Source: Jacaranda mimosifolia (taxonomy: Eukaryota > Streptophyta > Magnoliopsida > Lamiales > Bignoniaceae). From it: DNA of 64,000 nucleotides. Within the stretch, counting starts at the first letter, position 1. Each line of letters starts with the position of its first letter. Below are positions 58,666-64,000 of this stretch, one piece after another. The stretch is taken from positions 23,971,744-24,035,743 of the forward strand of contig CM032123.1 of NCBI GenBank assembly GCA_018894105.1, in the 5' to 3' direction. The notes beneath the pieces are model-generated. The model had not been told where the DNA came from. It saw only the letters and a list, made by a program, of their open reading frames with translations, and did not search any database. Both the position numbers and the translations under genes were made by a program.

Positions 58666-59380
58666 CCTTGAGAACCTTCCTACTTGTGAATCTTGTTTAA
58701 AGGGAAAAATGACCAAGGCTCCCTTTGTAGGACAAACAGAGCACTACACAAGTCTCTTGGATTTGATCTATACGAACGTTTGTGGACTACTAAGAGTTAG
58801 TGGGAAAGGAAGCTATTCCTACTTCATCACCTTTACCGATGACTATAGTCAGTTCGAACACTTTTTGTTTTATGAAGAACAAGTCCGAAGGCTTTGAAAA
58901 GTTGAAAGATTATAGGATTGAAGTGGAAAAGCAACTGGGGCTAAGTATTAAAGCTCTTTGATTGGATCAAGGGGGAGAATACTTTAGCACCGAATTCTTG
59001 GATTATCTAAAGGAGATGGGATTCTATCTCAAAGGACTCCACCCAGTACACTCCAACATAATGGAGTAGCCAAGAGGGTAAATCGTACCTTGTTGGACAT
59101 GTACGTTCCATTATGAGCTTTTCCAATGTGCCCACATCCTTTTGGGGATATACCTTAAACACAGTGGCAAATCTACTAAATATAGTACCTTAAAAGTCGG
59201 TACCTAGAGCACCATATGAGATATGGCATAGCAAAGCACTCTCTTACCAATACCTCAAGGTTTGGGGATGTCTCGCCTAAGTGAGATGGACAGTGGGAGA
59301 TAAGTTGGATAGTAGATCCACCTTGTACAGGTTTGTGGGATACTCTAGAGAGTCTAAGGGTTACTACTTCTATGATCCCT
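58666..59380 (+). pseudogene. copia integrase, copy L
   Basis: Open 58625-58897: LPTCESCLKGKMTKAPFVGQ, first Asp block YTNVCG (Asp to Asn), FTDDYSQF. It continues with frame changes: second Asp region LDQGGEY (58962-58982, SDQ changed to LDQ), VAKRVN at about 59067 (Glu to Lys). C-terminal part near 59100-59330. Confidence 0.8.
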
Positions 59381-60180
59381 TGGAACAAAGATGTTTGTTT
59401 CAAGGAACGCCCACTTTTTGGAAAAGAAATTTCTATTAGATAGAAATAACATTGTTGATAAACTTGATGAAGTTCAAGATGATCATGAAATCCCACAAGT
59501 GGTGGAAACAAGTGAGCAACAAAAGCCTAAAACACAATCTCTAAGAAGGTTGGACAAAATAAAGAAGCAACTCGAAAGGCTAGGATTCCTTCATGAAAAG
59601 GGCCAATCAAATAGTGATCTGAAGACCTATGAGGAAGCTATGTTGGACATAGATTCGGGATGTTAGCTTGAAGCCATGACATTTAAAATAGACTCCATCT
59701 ACTCAAACAAAGTCTAGACTTTGGTAGATCGACCAAAGGGAATAGTTTCTGTTAGTTTTACATCCAAAGAGAGTGAGCAAAAGGATTGCAAATTCCCGAG
59801 ATCCATTTATGAACTCAAACAAGCATCCAGAAGTTGGAACATATGTTTTAACAAAAAAGGGTCAAATCATTAGGCTTTGTCAAAAATATGTATAAACCAT
59901 GTGTGTATAAAAAGGCCAGTGGGAGTAGTATATAGTTTATTGTGCTTTATGTTGATGACGTCCTTCTCATTGGGAATGGGGTAGGAATGTTAGAGTGTAC
60001 TAAAGCATGGTTATCTACGCAATTCTCCATGAAGGATTTGGAGGAATCATCTTACATATTAGGAATATGTATCTATAGAGATAGATCTAAGAGGATGCAG
60101 GGCTATCCCAAACCCCGTACATTGACAAAATACTAAAAAGGTTTAGTATGGATGAATCCAAGAAGAGATTTCTTCCCATG
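59381..60180 (+). pseudogene. copia linker and RT, copy L, motif A deleted
   Basis: Linker open 59391-59666 (VDKLDEVQDDHEIPQVVETS, then RT start DLKTYEEAMLDIDSG). At about 59756 roughly 250 bp are missing compared with copy E, removing the KWIYK to MEQ segment including the motif-A Asp. YVDD is present at 59950-59961 (MLYVDDVLLIGNGVGMLECT). Confidence 0.85.
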
Positions 60181-60934
60181 GGACATGTCATTCTTCTCTC
60201 CAAGTTTTTGGCCTCCAAGATAGACGAAGAGAAACGAAGGATGTCCCATATACCTTATGCCTCCACTATTAGTAGCATAATGTATGCAATTTAATGTACA
60301 AAACCAGATGTGGCACACTCACTGAGTGTTACGAGTAGGTTCCAATCCAATACTAATGAGAGTCACTGGATGGCTGTAAAAATAATTCTTAAGTACTTGA
60401 GAATGACTAAGGACTTGTTATTGGTATACAGTAATGGAGAATTGAAACTAGAGGGGTTTTTGGATTCAAGTTTCCAATCCAATGTAGATGACCTAAAATC
60501 CACCTCTAGATTTATATTTTCCCTCAATGGCAGCATGGTGAGTTGGAAGATTCCAAATAAGACACCATGATTGATTCTACCATAGAGGTAGAACATATTG
60601 CAGCTTCGGAAGCAGCAAAGGAAGGTGTTTAGATGAAAAACTTCATTCAAGAGTTGAATGTAGCACTTAGCATTACTGAGCCAGTGGTTGTCTATTGTGA
60701 CAACACCAAGGCAGTGACACAAGCCAAAGAGCCAAGATCTCATCAGAAACCTAAGAACATTTTGAGGTGATGTCATTTGATCTGAGAGATCATTGATAGA
60801 GGCGACATTCGAGTTGAGAGAGTTGCCTTGGAAGAGAATATAGTAGATCCACTGACAAAACCCCTAACACAAAAGGTCTTTAAAAAACATCTTGAGAAGA
60901 TGGGCCTTAAGGCCATGGGGAATTAGCTTTAGGC
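60181..60934 (+). pseudogene. copia RNase H, copy L
   Basis: Open 60310-60570 (AHSLSVTSRFQSNTNESHWM, LKSTSRFIFSLNGSMVSWK), then stops. The end of RNase H is readable to about 60930. EGVW has its Trp as TAG at 60630. Confidence 0.85.
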
Positions 60935-60946
60935 CAAGTGAGAGAT
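60935..60946 (+). promoter_or_regulatory. polypurine tract, copy L
   Basis: CAAGTGAGAGAT before TGTTGGAATAATTCC. Confidence 0.8.
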
Positions 60947-63171
60947 TGTTGGAATAATTCCCCGCAAGCCAATTAGATTGGCATTGTAAACTATTTCACT
61001 AGTGATACAATCTTGATTGAATGATATTCATTAAATGGCTATCTTCATCTTATGCTCTTTATTACTTCACTTGCATTTGGATGAAGCCCTTAGATCACTT
61101 ATGACTGCGAGACTTGGTTTTATGACCATGGAATAAGTCTCACACGATCGTGATCTTAAATCTTCCAAGTTATAGGATCTTAAGAGACGAGGCATCTACG
61201 ATTCGGATAGACTTACAGTAACGATGCATAAATCCAAGAGTTGAATATTGCTGCATTCCATGAGCAACCGCATGAGAAATGGATGAAAGTTAGTAGGTGC
61301 TTGTTAGAGAACAAGGCACTAAAGGCCCACCAAAGAATCCACTAGATAGTCGTAGTGGCAAGTTCTCCAGCTTAAGCCAGTGCATATTATAAGTCTTATG
61401 ACTTGAGGATCCATGGTAACCTTGTATCTGATCCTCATGCTTTGACTCTTCCTTGACCACTTAGCGGGTCTTTCTGGTTGAGGTTGGGTATAAGCTACTT
61501 GGTAGGGAGGTTTGTGAGATCGAAGATGGAATCAGACTCCTTACTTTTTGTGAAGGGCAAGTACATCTCCTATATATTCTATAATGATCAATTCCAAGAA
61601 ATCCTTGCGGAAAATGATGTGACAATTTGGAAAAAGAGTTTTCCGAAGATGAGGTCACACAAGGGAATCTAACATTGGGAATAGAGATATAGTATTAAGG
61701 CTATTAGGGAGCCGAAAAATATCTTGCCCTAGGCCTCTTTCGGGAGATAGAAGATGGAAGGACCATATTTACATAGAAAGCGTAAAGCTATAGTGGTTAT
61801 CCAAAATATTCATTTTGGCCAATTAGTTGGGCTCCATGGGCTTGAGGTTGGACATAGACCATGGAGATTGGATACTCTTCAATTAATGAGATTAATTGAA
61901 TTGAGTCGATTAGTTTAAAAGTGTTTTAAACTAAAACAAAGATATGATATTCAAAAGTCATAAAGAGTTGTGAGCCCATGTCAAATGAATGGTAGAACCT
62001 ATTGGATCACACACAAAAGCCAATTAGCTTTCTAATTAATGGAAGAAATTTTCTAAGTGTCAAAAAAATATCTCCTAGTGGACCGATTTTAAGGTATCAA
62101 TTTTAAAGGTCAATTTTGGCTTGATTAATTTAAGTGTTAAACTAATCAATTAATTTAAAGAGTTAAATTAGACCAATAATTAAGGAGTTAATTATTTGGT
62201 GCCGATATGACCATCAATTGGTCAAGTTAACTTAAAAGGTTAAGTTAACCAAAATCAAGCTTAAGAGTTGAGCTTGTTTGACTTAAGAGTTTAATTAAGG
62301 GTTAATTAATTAAATTAAAGTGTTTAATTTAATTAATTGGAAGAACACATTTTGGAGAAAAAATTCAAATGAAATGTTCATTTGAATTAGCAATTTAATT
62401 AGCTTGAACTTAGATTTCAAATGTAATTAAGATGTACACGAAATTCAAATTAGATTTGAATTTGCATTTGCCACCTTGGCAATGCAACTTGGCTGCCCGC
62501 CTCTCATGGAAGGTGTGATGCCACCTTGGCATCACACCTTTCAACATCTATATATAGATATAGAGAAAGAGGATCGGCCTTCATGTCAAAAGGTGTGAAG
62601 AATTAGATTCTTTACATTTCTCTCCAAAATCTCATGCAAGCATTGCATTCATATGTTGAAAGTTTTGCTCTTTTCTTCTTCCCTACCTAAAATTGCCCTC
62701 CACCATAGCCTATCACTGATCTTATTCCAGTTTATAGACTAGAGATTTTGAAAGATCTATTTGGTGTGTGGATCATATCAATAGAGGTAAACAAGTTAGT
62801 TTGTTGTGGTTTGGAGATCCACCTGCACAGAGCCCAATTTTGTGAATTTTTCTAGGGAGATCTAGAAAGTTTTTTGATTCAATTTTTTTACTGTATTTCC
62901 TCTAAGGTGTTGAGAGGTTGCATTATTTTTTCATGAATTTTGGAGGACTTTTGATGAGGTTAAAAATCGCTCCATTCCTACTGTGTGTTTTTTGGCAGAT
63001 TCTGGATTGGTGAAATGTTCACCATTTTCTCCTTGGATTTTAGCATTTCAAGGTAACAGTCTATCTAAATCTGGATTTTAGGCATGATTTGATCTTTGTT
63101 AGCATGTAAGCACTAGTTTATTAAGCTTTTGAAGGTTTTATAATTGGATCATACTACCTTACTTACTTTCA
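60947..63171 (+). repeat. 3' LTR of copy L
   Basis: 2,225 bp, TGTTGGAATAATTCC to CTTACTTTCA. Near its start GCCAAT / ATTGGC with loop TAG (60968-60982) and TGAAT / ATTCA with loop GAT (61018-61030) are perfect small hairpins. Hairpin array at about 62120-62335; perfect 11-bp dyad at 62512-62538; TATA at about 62548-62556. Confidence 0.9.
62512..62556 (+). promoter_or_regulatory. LTR promoter: perfect 11-bp dyad and TATA box, copy L
   Basis: GGTGTGATGCC (62512-62522), spacer ACCTT, GGCATCACACC (62528-62538), then CTATATATA (62548-62556) ten bases downstream. The dyad is a perfect inverted repeat, also perfect in E (50337-50363) and nearly so at 28175-28201. Position just upstream of TATA suggests a protein-binding site or RNA/DNA hairpin; function not known. 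Confidence 0.75.
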
Positions 63172-63601
63172 CTTGCCACTTTGACTATTTAGTGCATTCT
63201 CCGGGTGGGTCTTCAGTGCCTTGTTCCCTAAGAAGCACTGACTAACAAGAATCCATAACTCATATGGGATTGGCTATAGAACATAGAAATATCCAACTCC
63301 TTAGATCTATGCATTATTTGTGCAAGTCTATCTAGATCTTATATGCCTTATCTCTTAAGATCCCATGACTTAGAAGATTTAAGATCACGGCCGTGTAAGA
63401 CTTATTCTATGATCACCACCAAGTGTATGACCAAGTTCCATGGTCTTATGTGATCTAAGGGCTTCAACCAAATACCAGTGAAGTAAATATAAGCATAAGA
63501 TGAAGATGGCCATATTGTAAATACCATTCAATCAAGATTATATCACAAGTGAAATAGTTCACAATGCCAATCTAATTAGCTTGTGGGGAACTATTCCAAT
63601 A
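63172..63601 (-). repeat. LTR fragment M
   Basis: First 430 bp of an LTR in reverse orientation, from the TTGCCACTTTGACTATTTAG landmark to CTATTCCAATA. It joins + strand leader sequence of copy N directly, so it may be the remains of a solo LTR inserted in N's leader. Confidence 0.8.
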
Positions 63602-63934
63602 AAGGTCGTCCTTATAGGGGATCTACATGAAATGGTGAGGTAAAATATATCAAGAGTTGCATAAGATGAAATTAGCAAAAGTTGCTTACCTTTGGATTGT
63701 TTGTGGATATATATCTGGTCACGAGGATCCACTTACAAGTCCTCAGGATCTTGATTCTGACTCAGAAATAAGATTTCCCAAATTCTTCTAGAGGGCGAAA
63801 GATTTGATAAACTAATGGGAGAAAGTATGCTTGAAAGACCATAAACATGTTTTTTGCAATATCAATAAATTCAGTCCTATGCTTATACTCTTTTTTCACC
63901 TTTTGTAGATTTTTGAAATCTTCAAACAAAGAAA
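63602..63934 (+). other. leader of copy N (3' part)
   Basis: Matches E, B and D leaders just upstream of gag. Two of the four motif sites remain: about 63605-63620 (GTCGTCCTTATAGGGG, close to D's site) and 63706-63722 (TATCTGGTCACGAGG, between GTGGAT and ATCCAC). Confidence 0.75.
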
Positions 63935-64000
63935 ATGGCTAAAAATCCATTCGCAAGCATTTTGGAAACTAATGAACTCACTGAGCCTAACTTCTATGAT
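63935..64000 (+). CDS. copia Gag N-terminus, copy N (runs off window)
   Basis: ATG at 63935 opens MAKNPFASILETNELTEPNF and continues to the window edge without a stop. Homologous to the gag starts of A and B. Whether the rest is intact cannot be seen. Confidence 0.7.
   Translation, partial: MAKNPFASILETNELTEPNFYD

Larger units (their letters stand above)
58666..63171 (+). mobile_element. copia copy L, 5'-truncated
   Basis: + strand integrase (from the zinc-finger region), linker, RT with deletion, RNase H, polypurine tract and full 3' LTR (60947-63171). Gag and all 5' sequence are missing. Inserted next to or within an LTR fragment (M) at its right end. Confidence 0.85.

Overview
The window is plant nuclear DNA (established knowledge plus what is seen). 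It is AT-rich and filled with decayed copies of one Ty1/copia-type LTR retrotransposon family. The signs are Gag, DTG-type protease, HHCC/DDE integrase, YVDD reverse transcriptase and RNase H fragments in copia order, a primer site matching the 3' end of plant initiator-Met tRNA, LTRs of 2.0-2.2 kb starting TGTTGGAATAG and ending CA, and 5-bp target duplications. No intact host gene, rRNA, tRNA gene or CRISPR array is visible. The species cannot be named from this sequence; a repeat-rich, probably heterochromatic part of a flowering-plant genome is the best reading.

Layout. 1-2940: RNase H end and 3' LTR of a + strand copy (O). 2941-4301: unclassified sequence. 4302-10105: - strand copy (A), which keeps a 261-codon Gag frame. 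10106-15712: the only large stretch outside the family. It holds a 0.3-kb tandem duplication, a 1,024-bp non-autonomous hAT-like transposon with 8-bp flanking duplication, a tRNA-derived (SINE-like) fragment and unidentified degenerate DNA. 15713-58665: a nested stack. An old - strand copy (C, fused to J) is interrupted in its integrase gene by copy B (16115-53059, - strand, duplication TCTCC/TCTCA). B's 3' LTR carries a + strand solo LTR (17730-22154), which itself carries a - strand solo LTR (19329-21539, duplication ATAGA). B's 5' end carries a + strand block ending in copy E (to 50957). E's leader is split by complete copy D (32621-42803, - strand, duplication CTCCT). A further solo LTR (I, 53536-55693) sits in J. 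58666-63171: + strand copy L (integrase to 3' LTR). 63172-63601: LTR fragment M. 63602-64000: leader and Gag start of + strand copy N, cut by the window edge.

No copy is coding-competent: every gag-pol has stops, frameshifts or deletions, many of them Trp or Gln codons turned into stops, as expected from methyl-cytosine deamination. Two non-coding structures stand out. First, the LTR contains a run of back-to-back perfect hairpins with short purine-rich loops (GTG, GAG, GGAG); stems differ between copies but stay complementary. Second, the roughly 2-kb leader between primer site and gag holds four short stem-loops. Within one leader copy the four loops share one motif, while different leader copies carry different motifs. 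Both are candidates for undescribed cis-acting RNA or DNA structures. All alignments were made by eye, so boundaries are good to a few bases at the TSD-supported ends and to tens of bases elsewhere.
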